Shown: positions 27,342-35,270 of the stretch, piece by piece
How the letters are laid out: the number at the start of each line of letters is the position of its first letter
Position numbering within the stretch: position 1 is the stretch's first letter
Made by a program: the position numbers and the translations under genes
NCBI GenBank assembly: GCA_017555965.1
Contig: JAFZFH010000134.1
Coordinates: 1 to 35,672, forward strand
DNA length: 35,672 nt
Direction: 5' to 3'
Origin: Bacteroidales bacterium
GTDB lineage: Bacteria > Bacteroidota > Bacteroidia > Bacteroidales > UBA932
The notes under the pieces: generated by a model
What the model was told of the DNA's origin: nothing
What the model saw: the letters and a program-made list of their open reading frames with translations, nothing else
Database searches by the model: none

Positions 27342-27797
27342 TTATAGTTTATAATTAATTTCCTTTAACGGGATCATAACGAAATCCCTGTCATACATGT
27401 GCTTATGTGGAACGGTAAGTTCCTCGCAATCAATATTGTTGTCTCCGAAGAGCAATATGTCGATGTCTATAGGGCGGTCAGTGTATATCCTTTCGCCCGT
27501 TGCAGTGTAATGCGGATTGCCTTTTCTGCCGAGCCTCCTCTCCACACTCTTGCATATTTCGAGAATCATCAGTCCCTCTGCTTCTGGATTGTAACCTCTC
27601 TTGAGGTCAAGCTCATACAATACCGCGGCATTCACGAACCTGTTTTCTGATTCAAAACCCCATGGTTCTGTCTCGAGAAAACTCGAAACGGCTTTATAGG
27701 GAGTGCCGAATTCAATATTCAGAAGACTTATCGCATCTTCAATATTCTTCTTCCTGTCTCCCTGGTTGGAGCCTAACGAAAGATATAATTCAACCTT
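27342..27797 (-). CDS. folK: HPPK (folate pathway pyrophosphokinase), start codon absent
   Basis: This frame encodes a complete 6-hydroxymethyl-7,8-dihydropterin pyrophosphokinase: YLSLGSNQGDRKKNIEDAIS, ETEPWGFESENRFVNAAV, ERIYTDRPIDIDILLFG and VPHKHMYDRDFVMIPL. Read in frame backwards from the domain it reaches the TGA stop of the sufT-like gene (27828-27830) without any ATG, GTG or TTG. The first such codon, GTG at 27635, would delete the essential SLGSN region. AAG at 27795-27797 sits where an initiator would give MVELYLSLGSN, so a single-base change may have removed the start. Alternatives are stop readthrough, giving a sufT-folK fusion, a non-standard start, or a sequencing error. The listed start is that AAG position and is a guess. 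Confidence 0.8.
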   Translation of the reverse strand, partial: KVELYLSLGSNQGDRKKNIEDAISLLNIEFGTPYKAVSSFLETEPWGFESENRFVNAAVLYELDLKRGYNPEAEGLMILEICKSVERRLGRKGNPHYTATGERIYTDRPIDIDILLFGDNNIDCEELTVPHKHMYDRDFVMIPLKEINYKL

Positions 27798-27827
27798 TTC
27801 CCTGTCTTCTCTCTCCCCTTCCGGCCT

Positions 27828-28202
27828 TCAGTCTTCGTCAAGTCCAAGCTCGACAAGTGCCTCTTCTGTCATTCTGCTCTTATCCCAGACAGGCTCCCAC
27901 ACGAGGTCAATCTTCACGCTCACCACTCCCGGAACATCTTCAACAGCAGCCTTCACCTGCTCCACGACATAATCAGCCATAGGACAGTTCGGAGCTGTCA
28001 GAGTCATCTGTATATACACATTGTGGTCATCATCGACCTTCACCTCGTAAATAAGTCCGAGATCATATACATTGACCGGAATCTCAGGGTCGTAAACCTG
28101 CCTGAGGGCCATTATGATATCTCTTTCAAGTCTCATCTTCCTTTCTTTGTCTTCCTCTGCAATCTCAGCAGATTTTCGTTTAAATAAATCCTTAAGTCCC
28201 AT
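27828..28202 (-). CDS. SufT-like Fe-S assembly protein (DUF59/MIP18 family)
   Basis: This 124-residue protein has a charged N-terminal helix (MGLKDLFKRKSAEIAEEDKE), then the DUF59 domain with DPEIPVNVYDLGLIYEV (residues ~38-54) and the conserved Cys73 in LTAPNCPMADYV. Family members help assemble or deliver Fe-S clusters. Its ATG shares a base with the sufE stop (TAATG). Its stop is directly followed, in frame, by the start-less folK frame. Confidence 0.93.
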   Translation of the reverse strand: MGLKDLFKRKSAEIAEEDKERKMRLERDIIMALRQVYDPEIPVNVYDLGLIYEVKVDDDHNVYIQMTLTAPNCPMADYVVEQVKAAVEDVPGVVSVKIDLVWEPVWDKSRMTEEALVELGLDED

Positions 28203-28612
28203 TACGCGTTAATTCCGGCTATTTCTCGAATCTTGGCAATCATGGACACAAGTCCGTTTGCTCTTGTCGGCGAAAGATTCTCCTTCAGTCCGATCTTTTC
28301 GACAACTGAGAAATCTGACGATAAGATTTCTTCCGAGGTCCTGCCGGAATAGAGTCCTATCAGGAGAGAAATTATTCCCTTTGTTATGATGGCGTCACTA
28401 TCAGCATTGAAGATAATTCTTCCATCCTCTACCCTGTAATCCAACCATACTCTTGACTGACAGCCCTTGATAAGCTTATCATCAGTCTTTGCTGACTCCG
28501 GATAATCCTTGAGAGATTTTCCCAACTCGATCAGGTATTCATATTTATCAAGCCATTCCTCATACATTGAAAATTCATCAATGATGGCGTTTTCTGCTTC
28601 TCTTAATGTCAT
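28202..28612 (-). CDS. sufE: SufE-like cysteine desulfurase activator
   Basis: This 136-residue protein takes sulfur from SufS. The acceptor Cys51 lies in DKLIKGCQSRVWL, at the same position as in E. coli SufE. I start it at the ATG at 28612 (MTLREAENAI), which overlaps the sufS stop as ATGA. An in-frame ATG at 28642 would add 10 residues but overlap sufS by 34 bases. Confidence 0.93.
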   Translation of the reverse strand: MTLREAENAIIDEFSMYEEWLDKYEYLIELGKSLKDYPESAKTDDKLIKGCQSRVWLDYRVEDGRIIFNADSDAIITKGIISLLIGLYSGRTSEEILSSDFSVVEKIGLKENLSPTRANGLVSMIAKIREIAGINA

Positions 28613-29835
28613 ATCAACATATCTATCGCCCTGTTCAGGCATTTAACAAAATACTCAGCCTCTTCCATCGTATTGTAAGGAGCAACCGAGGCCCTCAACA
28701 TTCCGGTAACTCCGAATCTGTCCATAAGAGGTTCTGCACACATCTGTCCTGACCTTACAGCAATACCCATCTTATCGAGGATCAAAGACAGATCTTCATG
28801 ATGTACACCTTCGACTGTAAAAGAGAACAGAGGAATCTTTTCATCCATTGTTCCACGAGGAACACCATAGATCCTTATGCGACTATCATTTGAAAGTTCA
28901 GTGAAAAGATAATCTCTGATATTATCGATATTTCCCACTAACTCCTTATCATTCAATAAATTAACAAATTCGAGAGCCGGTTTGAAGGTCGCGGTAGACG
29001 CAAAATTCTGAGTACCTGCTTCAAATTTCATCGGAAGCGGAGCATAGGTCGTTTCCTCAAAAGAAACCGTTCCGACCATCTCTCCTCCTCCCATGTATGG
29101 AGGCATTGCATCCAGGTATTTCTTCTTTCCGTATAAAACTCCTGTACCGGTAGCGGCATAGAGCTTATGTCCTGAAAGAACATAGAAATCGCAATCCATC
29201 TCCTGAACATCAACCTTGCAATGTACGGCACCTTGAGCACCATCCACAAGCACAGGAACACCTTTGGAATGGCATTTCTCAATGATTTCCTTTACCGGAT
29301 TTATAATTCCGAGCACATTGGAAATATGGGTAACTGCCATTATACGTGTCTTGTCCGAGAGCAGTTCATCCAATTTTTCCAAAACAAGACGGCCGCTGTC
29401 ATCTATCGGAAGAACCTTCAGAACAGCACCCTTTCTCTTACACATCAACTGCCAAGGGACAATGTTGGAATGATGTTCGGCTTCAGTTACAATAACCTCA
29501 TCACCTTCCCTGAGAAAAGCCTCACCGAAACTGTAGGCTACAAGATTCACAGATGCGGTAGTACCGCTGGTAAATATGATTTCTTCACGGCACGATGCAT
29601 TTAGAAACTCCTTCACAGCATCTCTGGACTGCTCATAAGCCTGAGTAGCTTCGTCAGAAAGACGATGTACGGCCCTATGAATATTTGCATTCGATTCAGA
29701 GCTTATTCTCATCCACATATCCAGGACAGACTGCGGACGCTGGCTTGTAGCGGCATTATCGAAATACACCAGATCCTTTCCATAAACCTTTCTGGAAAGA
29801 ACCGGGAACATACTGCATATTTCTTTAACTTTCAT
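28609..29835 (-). CDS. sufS: Cysteine desulfurase SufS
   Basis: This 408-residue PLP enzyme removes sulfur from cysteine for Fe-S cluster assembly. It has YFDNAATSQRPQSV near the start, AEHHSNIVPWQ, VDGAQGAVH, the PLP Lys224 in LSGHKLYAATGTG and the catalytic Cys366 in RSGQMCAEPLMDRFG. The last motif is usually R-x-G-H-H-C in group II enzymes; Gln-Met replaces the His-His pair here. It is the first gene of the long minus-strand cluster. No sufBCD genes are in the window. Confidence 0.95.
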   Translation of the reverse strand: MKVKEICSMFPVLSRKVYGKDLVYFDNAATSQRPQSVLDMWMRISSESNANIHRAVHRLSDEATQAYEQSRDAVKEFLNASCREEIIFTSGTTASVNLVAYSFGEAFLREGDEVIVTEAEHHSNIVPWQLMCKRKGAVLKVLPIDDSGRLVLEKLDELLSDKTRIMAVTHISNVLGIINPVKEIIEKCHSKGVPVLVDGAQGAVHCKVDVQEMDCDFYVLSGHKLYAATGTGVLYGKKKYLDAMPPYMGGGEMVGTVSFEETTYAPLPMKFEAGTQNFASTATFKPALEFVNLLNDKELVGNIDNIRDYLFTELSNDSRIRIYGVPRGTMDEKIPLFSFTVEGVHHEDLSLILDKMGIAVRSGQMCAEPLMDRFGVTGMLRASVAPYNTMEEAEYFVKCLNRAIDMLI

Positions 29836-29875
29836 AATCTCTCAATCAAATGCACATTTGGGTCCTAAAAACCTG

Positions 29876-29883
29876 CAAATTTA
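29876..29883 (-). promoter_or_regulatory. -7 box (TAAATTTG) for sufS
   Basis: Minus-strand TAAATTTG matches the consensus and leaves a leader of about 34 bases before the start at 29835. No TTTG is found at the usual -33 distance. Confidence 0.5.
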
Positions 29884-29895
29884 ACAAAAACAATC

Positions 29896-29926
29896 TTTCT
29901 TTATATAGATTAATATCATAATTTTG
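29896..29926 (+). promoter_or_regulatory. Promoter of ruvA
   Basis: TTTC (29896-29899), a 19-base spacer and TAATTTTG (29919-29926) match the Bacteroidetes promoter. Transcription should begin near 29933, 22 bases before the ruvA start. It is divergent from the sufS promoter. Confidence 0.65.
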
Positions 29927-29954
29927 CAGAAAGTAACCTTAAATACAGCAGGAT

Positions 29955-30542
29955 ATGATAGATTACATCAAAGGCAGTTTAGTTGAAATTACACCTACTG
30001 ACATGGTTCTGGAGTGCTATGGAATCGGTTACAAGATACTGATATCCCTACAGACATATGAGGCGTTGAACGGCAAGGCAGATACTCTGGCATACATCCA
30101 TCACTACATCAGAGAAGACGAAGAGCTCTACTATGGATTTGCCACAAAAGATGAGCGTGAGCTGTTCAGACTGCTGATCGGAGTATCTGGAATCGGTGCA
30201 TCGACAGCACGTATGATGCTATCATCGCTTACCTCTGAGGAAATAAGAAATGCCATTCTTGCAGAAGACATCAACAAGATAAAAAGCATAAAGGGAATCG
30301 GCCTCAAGAGCGCCCAGAGACTGATTCTGGAACTGAAAGACAAGGTTGTGAAGGGAGCAGGCACTGATACTTCCCCACTGTTCCAGACGGGTTCACCAGG
30401 AGTGACCGAAGAAGCAGTTACAGCACTTGTAATGCTAGGCTTCACAAAAGCCAACGTAAACAAGGCTGTAAGCGCAGTACTTAAAGAATCACCAAACGCA
30501 TCATTGGAAGAGATCATTAAATTATCTCTGAAAAGATTGTAA
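29955..30542 (+). CDS. ruvA: Holliday junction DNA helicase subunit RuvA
   Basis: This 195-residue protein binds Holliday junctions and partners with RuvB in branch migration. Domain I (MIDYIKGSLVEITPTDMVLE) is followed by two helix-hairpin-helix motifs (LLIGVSGIGASTARMML and IKSIKGIGLKSAQRLILELK) and a C-terminal RuvB-binding domain (EEAVTALVMLGFTKANVNKA). It is a single gene; ruvB and ruvC are not nearby. Its stop codon ends in the first base of a 44-base perfect palindrome. Confidence 0.97.
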   Translation: MIDYIKGSLVEITPTDMVLECYGIGYKILISLQTYEALNGKADTLAYIHHYIREDEELYYGFATKDERELFRLLIGVSGIGASTARMMLSSLTSEEIRNAILAEDINKIKSIKGIGLKSAQRLILELKDKVVKGAGTDTSPLFQTGSPGVTEEAVTALVMLGFTKANVNKAVSAVLKESPNASLEEIIKLSLKRL

Positions 30543-30585
30543 TAAAAAGAAAAAGAGTTCCACGTGGAACTCTTTTTCTTTTTAT
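30542..30585. terminator. 44-base perfect palindrome: two-way terminator with parS-like core
   Basis: The 22-base arms pair exactly around the centre of CACGTG (30561-30566). The core is GTTCCACGTGGAAC, flanked by AAAAAGA on the left and T-rich sequence on the right, so RNA from either strand would make a GC-containing stem followed by a U tract. It includes the last base of the ruvA stop and the whole mnmG stop, so it suits both converging genes as terminator. The core is also a parS-like motif. Confidence 0.8.
30557..30570. promoter_or_regulatory. parS-like site 1
   Basis: GTTCCACGTGGAAC is the inner 14 bases of the widespread ParB-binding parS consensus TGTTCCACGTGGAACA; the flanking bases here are A and T. 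An identical 14-mer lies 536 bases away inside mnmG. Binding is inferred, and this copy also serves as the terminator core. Confidence 0.5.
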
Positions 30586-32684
30586 CTTCCGAAATATACT
30601 AGCAGAACCGATATATCTGCTGGAGAAACTCCTGATATTCGAGATGCCTGTGCTATTGTTCGTGGAGAATACTTCTTAAGTTTCTGACGACATTCTATTG
30701 AAAGACTCTCTACTTTATCGAAGTCAAAACCTTCAGGAATTGCAAGGTTTTCAAGCCTCATGATCTTGTCCGCCATCTGCTGCTCCCTCTGGATATATCC
30801 CTTATACTTGATAGAAATCTCAGATGAATCCATGATTTCTCTAGTATAATTAGAATCAACAGTAGAATTCAAGACACCGGCATCAAGATTTGAAACAGGA
30901 TATTCCGTATTGAATTTTAAAGCATAAACTGCATCCTGATACGATCCTCCTGAGTAATCTTCATTAAAGAAAGCATCTACAGAAGTTCTGTTTCCATACT
31001 GTAAAAGATCAGAATAAGAAACACCACCATTGATAAGACCAGTCAGAGGAGATGTAAATTGATCATCGATATTAATGTTGAATTTAGAAAAAGTTCCACG
31101 TGGAACCAAATTAAAGATTTCCGATAATTTTGTCTGTGGTCTGGAGATAAGTTCTGCTATTCTCTTTCTAGAGTTGATTTCAGATGTGGACACAGATCTC
31201 AGATAGTCATTTATATACTCTGGCTTTATAGATGCATCTTCAAAGAAAGTGTTGAATCTCTCAACAGAATCATACTTTCTCATTGTATAATCGTATCTGA
31301 ACTTATCTGCGAGTCCGATATTGTAAGACGCAGGAGTGAGCCTTATATCTGCATTATCCTGTCTGAGCAATATTCGATATTCTGCTCTTGAAGTAAACAT
31401 TCTATATGGCTCATCAACACCCTTGGTAATGAGGTCATCAATCAGGACACCAATATACGCCTGGTCACGTTTCAAGATGAACGGATCATTGCCGACAACC
31501 TTCAGATGCGCATTTATACCTGCCATCAGACCCTGGGCAGCGGCTTCTTCATAACCGGTTGTACCGTTTACCTGACCAGCGAAAAAAAGACCCTCGATGT
31601 TTTTGAGTTCAAGAGTCGGCTTCAACTGAGTAGGGTCAAAATAATCGTACTCCACGGCATACGCCGGTCTGTAAACCTTTGCATTTTCAAGACCGACAAT
31701 ATTATGAAGAGCCTCCATCTGGACATCGAGAGGGAGTGAAGAAGAGAATCCTTGGAGATAGTATTCATTCGTTCCCCTACCCTCCGGCTCAAGGAAAAGC
31801 TGGTGCTCAGTCTTGTCAGCAAAAGTTCTCAACTTATCTTCAATGCTTGGACAATACCTTGGACCGATACCGGTGATAAGACCGGAAAATAATGGTGAGT
31901 CTCCGAAACCGCTCTTAAGGATATCATGCACCTTCTGATTTGTATGAACCACAAAACAAGGCATCTGAGGAGTACCGTTCTGAGCTGTTGACAAGAAAGG
32001 CAGATATGAAAACTTCTCAGGATCTTCATCACCGAACTGATGGATCATTTTTGAAGTATCAACCGAAGATATGTCAATTCTCGGAGGAGTACCTGTCTTC
32101 ATCCTTGCAGTCCTGACTCCCATAGAAACGAGCTGGGCGGTCAGACCATGTGAAGGCAGCTCGCCTATTCTGCCACCCTCGAACATAGTGCGGCCTATGA
32201 ACATCTTACCGTCAAGGAAGGTTCCGGCGGTAAGAATAACTGTCTGAGAATTGAATTTTGCGCCAGTAGTCGTACATACGCCCGAAATTTTCGAACCATC
32301 GAAAAGAAATTCGGTCACTGTATCTTGATAAAGGTCTAATTTACAGGCACTTTCGAGTATTTTTCGCCAGTATAGAGAAAATTGTATTTTATCACACTGT
32401 GCGCGTGGGCTCCACATAGCCGGACCCTTGGATCTGTTAAGCATCCTGAACTGTAGAGTAGATGCATCAGTGATGATGCCGGTATATCCTCCTAAAGCAT
32501 CTATCTCTCTGACTATCTGACCTTTAGCTATTCCTCCGATTGCAGGATTACATGACATCTGACCAAACTTGTTCATATCCATGGATATGAGCAATACGGA
32601 CGAACCCAACCTTGCAGCTGCCATGGCAGCCTCACAACCGGCATGTCCTCCTCCAACGACTATGACATCGTATGTCTTATTCAT
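30582..32684 (-). CDS. mnmG: tRNA uridine-5-carboxymethylaminomethyl modification enzyme MnmG (GidA), long form
   Basis: This 700-residue FAD protein acts with MnmE to modify the wobble uridine of tRNAs. It has the FAD motif [21 protein letters not shown] (~8-28), [18 protein letters not shown], the [10 protein letters not shown] and [18 protein letters not shown] regions, and a C-terminus ending in [19 protein letters not shown]. It is about 70-80 residues longer than typical members (~625). The excess lies between [11 protein letters not shown] and [13 protein letters not shown] (~518-624), where E. coli MnmG has ~29 residues. That extra segment contains VPRGT (527-531), encoded by a parS-like palindrome. 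It begins 3 bases after ybeY. Confidence 0.95.
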   Translation of the reverse strand: MNKTYDVIVVGGGHAGCEAAMAAARLGSSVLLISMDMNKFGQMSCNPAIGGIAKGQIVREIDALGGYTGIITDASTLQFRMLNRSKGPAMWSPRAQCDKIQFSLYWRKILESACKLDLYQDTVTEFLFDGSKISGVCTTTGAKFNSQTVILTAGTFLDGKMFIGRTMFEGGRIGELPSHGLTAQLVSMGVRTARMKTGTPPRIDISSVDTSKMIHQFGDEDPEKFSYLPFLSTAQNGTPQMPCFVVHTNQKVHDILKSGFGDSPLFSGLITGIGPRYCPSIEDKLRTFADKTEHQLFLEPEGRGTNEYYLQGFSSSLPLDVQMEALHNIVGLENAKVYRPAYAVEYDYFDPTQLKPTLELKNIEGLFFAGQVNGTTGYEEAAAQGLMAGINAHLKVVGNDPFILKRDQAYIGVLIDDLITKGVDEPYRMFTSRAEYRILLRQDNADIRLTPASYNIGLADKFRYDYTMRKYDSVERFNTFFEDASIKPEYINDYLRSVSTSEINSRKRIAELISRPQTKLSEIFNLVPRGTFSKFNINIDDQFTSPLTGLINGGVSYSDLLQYGNRTSVDAFFNEDYSGGSYQDAVYALKFNTEYPVSNLDAGVLNSTVDSNYTREIMDSSEISIKYKGYIQREQQMADKIMRLENLAIPEGFDFDKVESLSIECRQKLKKYSPRTIAQASRISGVSPADISVLLVYFGR
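31093..31106. promoter_or_regulatory. parS-like site 2, inside mnmG
   Basis: A second exact GTTCCACGTGGAAC, here without flanking palindrome or T-tracts, so it is not a terminator. It encodes Val527-Pro-Arg-Gly-Thr531 in the extra segment of MnmG. Its recurrence without terminator context argues for a protein-binding motif. Confidence 0.6.
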
Positions 32685-32687
32685 ATA

Positions 32688-33107
32688 TTAAACGAGTTCT
32701 CTTAATGAAAGGTAGTAGTTCTCCTTCTTCCTCATCATGGCGATGTCCTTATCGTTATGATCGTCATAACCTATGAGATGAAGGATACCATGAACTATTA
32801 CACGATTGAGCTCCTCCTTAAATTCAGTACCATACTCCTGGGCATTCTCTCTGACAGAATCAACACTGATGAAGAGGTCACCGGAAAGACGATCACCTTC
32901 GCAATAATCAAAAGTGATGATATCAGTAAAGTAATCGTGCTGGAGATATTGCTGGTTTACATCTAATATATAGTTGTCAGAACAGAAGATGATCGAAATG
33001 TCTCCAATCTTTCTGATTTCGCTTTCTGCTACCAGTCGTAACCACTTACTGTTTTTGGCCTTACCCCTAAAAATGAAGTCTGTATCTTCAAAATAATATG
33101 AAATCAT
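32688..33107 (-). CDS. ybeY: Endoribonuclease YbeY
   Basis: This 139-residue protein is an rRNA-maturation endonuclease. The metal motif is VHGILHLIGYDDHNDKD; it keeps the first two His four apart, while the third His is one residue later than in the usual H-x3-H-x5-H. It also has ITFDYCEGDRLSGDLFIS. Its promoter gives a short leader. It is the upstream gene of ybeY-mnmG, both acting on structured RNA. Confidence 0.93.
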   Translation of the reverse strand: MISYYFEDTDFIFRGKAKNSKWLRLVAESEIRKIGDISIIFCSDNYILDVNQQYLQHDYFTDIITFDYCEGDRLSGDLFISVDSVRENAQEYGTEFKEELNRVIVHGILHLIGYDDHNDKDIAMMRKKENYYLSLRELV

Positions 33108-33124
33108 AACGAATTTATTTTCTG

Positions 33125-33155
33125 CAAATCTACAAAATGTATAAAAAGTTTGAAA
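33125..33155 (-). promoter_or_regulatory. Promoter of ybeY-mnmG
   Basis: Minus-strand TTTC (33152-33155), a 19-base spacer and TAGATTTG (33125-33132) match the consensus. The leader before the start at 33107 would be about 11 bases. The -33 box overlaps that of the divergent tonB promoter. Confidence 0.65.
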
Positions 33156-33179
33156 TAAAAAATATAATTTCTAACTTTA
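33149..33179 (+). promoter_or_regulatory. Promoter of tonB
   Basis: TTTG (33149-33152), a 19-base spacer and TAACTTTA (33172-33179, one mismatch) fit the consensus. Transcription should begin near 33186, 29 bases before the start codon. Confidence 0.6.
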
Positions 33180-33214
33180 CCGGGCAAAATGGAATATAAA
33201 AACTAACAATCAAT

Positions 33215-33904
33215 ATGGAAATCAAAAAGTCAGACAAAGCCAACTTGGAAAACAAGAAGCTCCTTTTTGTTGAGATCGGTCTTGTTGTAGCGTTGGGTAT
33301 CACACTCTTTGCATTTGAGTGGACAAGTAAGGAAACAAAGGTGTCTACACTTGAAGAGACTACTGTTATTGCTCTTGAAGAGGAAATTATTCCTATTACA
33401 CAGGATACTCCTCCTCCTCCTCCAGCAGCACCAAAGATTCCTGTACTTTCAGACCAGATCGATATCGTTGATGACGAAATCGAGATTGAGGACGATATGT
33501 TCATGAACCTTGAGGATGACGCAAGCCTTGGAGTTGAGATTATGGACTACGTTGAAGTAGAAGAGGAAGAAGTAGAGGAAGAGGCTATCCCATTCCAGTT
33601 GGTAGAGGAGAAGCCATCATTCCAGGGTGGTGACGCTAACCAGTTCTCTAAGTGGGTGAACCAGAGACTCGTTTATCCTGAGATCGCTAAGGAAAATGGT
33701 GTACAGGGACGTGTTACTCTCCAGTTTACTGTAGAGAAGGACGGTACAGTTACAAAGGTAAAGGTTCTCCGTGGTGTTGACCCATCACTTGACAAGGAGG
33801 CTGTACGTGTTGTATCATCATCTCCTAAGTGGAAGCCAGGAAAGCAGAGAGACCGCGCGGTTCCTGTAACCTATACCTTCCCAGTTATCTTCCAGTTGAG
33901 ATAA
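33215..33904 (+). CDS. tonB: Energy transducer TonB
   Basis: This 229-residue protein passes inner-membrane proton-motive energy to outer-membrane TonB-dependent receptors. A single membrane helix (~16-35, LLFVEIGLVVALGITLFAF) is followed by a short Pro run (PPPPP, 66-70), then a strikingly acidic spacer (DDEIEIEDD, VEVEEEEVEEEA) instead of the Pro/Lys-rich spacer of E. coli TonB. The TonB C-terminal domain (~150-229) has LVYPEIAKENGVQGRVTLQF, VLRGVDPSLDKEAVRVV and PKWKPGKQRDRAV. No exbB/exbD genes are next to it. Confidence 0.95.
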   Translation: MEIKKSDKANLENKKLLFVEIGLVVALGITLFAFEWTSKETKVSTLEETTVIALEEEIIPITQDTPPPPPAAPKIPVLSDQIDIVDDEIEIEDDMFMNLEDDASLGVEIMDYVEVEEEEVEEEAIPFQLVEEKPSFQGGDANQFSKWVNQRLVYPEIAKENGVQGRVTLQFTVEKDGTVTKVKVLRGVDPSLDKEAVRVVSSSPKWKPGKQRDRAVPVTYTFPVIFQLR

Positions 33905-33925
33905 TTATTTGATTTACAAATATAT

Positions 33926-33963
33926 AATAAGTCCGATCAATATATTTGACCGGACTTATTTTT
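33926..33963 (+). terminator. Terminator between tonB and hflX
   Basis: AATAAGTCCG (33926-33935) and CGGACTTATT (33951-33960) form a perfect 10-bp stem followed by TTT. Inner TCAA/TTGA pairs extend the stem. Confidence 0.75.
33941..33948 (+). promoter_or_regulatory. Candidate -7 box for hflX inside the tonB terminator
   Basis: TATATTTG lies in the loop of the tonB terminator, 26 bases before the hflX start. The match is exact but no TTTG sits at the right distance upstream (TTTG at 33908 is 29 bases away), so the promoter is tentative. Confidence 0.4.
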
Positions 33964-33974
33964 GATTAAGATTT

Positions 33975-35165
33975 ATGGCAAAAATTACAGTAGAACAACA
34001 TAATGAAAAGGCTGTGTTCGTCGGTGTCATAAAACAGGGTGACGACGAGCGCCAGGTTATGGAGTATCTTGATGAGCTTGAGTTTCTTGCTGAGACAGCA
34101 GGTGCCATAGGCGTAAAGAAGTTTATTCAGAAGGTAGACAGACCGGATTCAAGGACATATATCAGAAGCGGAAAACTTCAGGAGATAAAGCAATATGTTG
34201 AAGAGAATGAAATAGAGGTGGTTATATTTGATGATGAACTCTCCCCTACTCAGCTCAGAAACATTGAAAGAGAACTTGAAATCCGCATCCTGGACAGAAC
34301 TAATCTCATTCTGGATATCTTCGCTCAGAGAGCTAAGACAGCATATGCGAAGATGCAGGTAGAACTTGCTCAGTATCAATACCTTCTCCCTCGTCTTACA
34401 CGTATGTGGACCCACCTTGAGAGACAGAAGGGTGGTATCGGTATGCGAGGTCCCGGTGAGACTCAGATCGAGACTGACCGCCGTATCATCCAGGATAAGA
34501 TTTCAAGATTGAAGGAGCAGCTTAAGAAGGTTGACCAGCAGATGGCTTCGCAGCGCGGAAACAGAGGTTCTATGGTGCGCATTTCCCTTGTAGGATATAC
34601 AAACGTAGGTAAGAGTACCTTGATGAATCTGCTTGCCAAGAGCGATGTTTTTGCAGAAAACAAGTTGTTCGCTACTCTTGATACAACTGTAAGAAAGGTT
34701 GTTATAGAGAATGTACCCTTCCTTCTGAGTGATACTGTAGGTTTCATCAGAAAACTTCCTCATCAGCTTGTTGAAGCTTTCAAGAGTACACTTGACGAGG
34801 TGCGTGAGGCTGATATCCTGATGCATGTGGTGGATATCTCTCATCCAAATTTTGAGGATCATATCCGTGTTGTAGAGGAGACTCTCAAGGATATCAAGGC
34901 TATAGACAAGCCTATTTTCGTTGTATTCAACAAGATTGATGCATATAGGTATGAAGAGTACGATGAGTTCTCTTTGGAGCCTAAAAAACAGGAAAATTAC
35001 ACTTTGGACGAGTTCAAGAACAGCTGGATAGCGAAGGAAAATACTCCTTGTATCTTCATTTCTGCTCGTGAGAAGATAGGTATCGACAAACTTCGTGGTG
35101 ATCTTTATAAGATGGTTGCTGAAATCCATGCAGGTCGTTATCCTTTCGATAATTTCCTTTGGTAA
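33975..35165 (+). CDS. hflX: GTPase HflX
   Basis: This 396-residue GTPase rescues or splits stalled ribosomes. The N-terminal HflX domain has GKLQEIKQYVEENEIEVVIF and the diagnostic MRGPGETQIETDRR (157-170). The G domain has G1 GYTNVGKS (207-214), G3 DTVGF (253-257) and G4 NKID (319-322). A helical coiled segment (RLKEQLKKVDQQM) joins the two. Length and start fit the family. Confidence 0.97.
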   Translation: MAKITVEQHNEKAVFVGVIKQGDDERQVMEYLDELEFLAETAGAIGVKKFIQKVDRPDSRTYIRSGKLQEIKQYVEENEIEVVIFDDELSPTQLRNIERELEIRILDRTNLILDIFAQRAKTAYAKMQVELAQYQYLLPRLTRMWTHLERQKGGIGMRGPGETQIETDRRIIQDKISRLKEQLKKVDQQMASQRGNRGSMVRISLVGYTNVGKSTLMNLLAKSDVFAENKLFATLDTTVRKVVIENVPFLLSDTVGFIRKLPHQLVEAFKSTLDEVREADILMHVVDISHPNFEDHIRVVEETLKDIKAIDKPIFVVFNKIDAYRYEEYDEFSLEPKKQENYTLDEFKNSWIAKENTPCIFISAREKIGIDKLRGDLYKMVAEIHAGRYPFDNFLW

Positions 35166-35184
35166 TACCGAAATCTATATTAAA

Positions 35185-35247
35185 ATAATAAACAGTGGAT
35201 ATTAATTAAGGTGACATGCCACCGGAATTAAATCCACTGTTTATTAT
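35185..35247. terminator. 63-base structured two-way terminator
   Basis: ATAATAAACAGTGGAT (35185-35200) pairs exactly with 35232-35247. Inside, TTAATT (35202-35207) pairs with AATTAA (35226-35231) and GGTG (35210-35213) with CACC (35220-35223), leaving a 6-base loop. It lies between the ends of hflX and the convergent peptidase gene. Confidence 0.75.
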
Positions 35248-35270
35248 ATATAGATATCTGATACAGATTA

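Noticed and set aside
27828-27830. TGA recoded as a sense codon in this organism
   Set aside because: TGA ends several clear genes here (stops at 592-594, 3527-3529, 4098-4100 and the sufS stop), so general recoding is excluded; only local readthrough at folK remains open.
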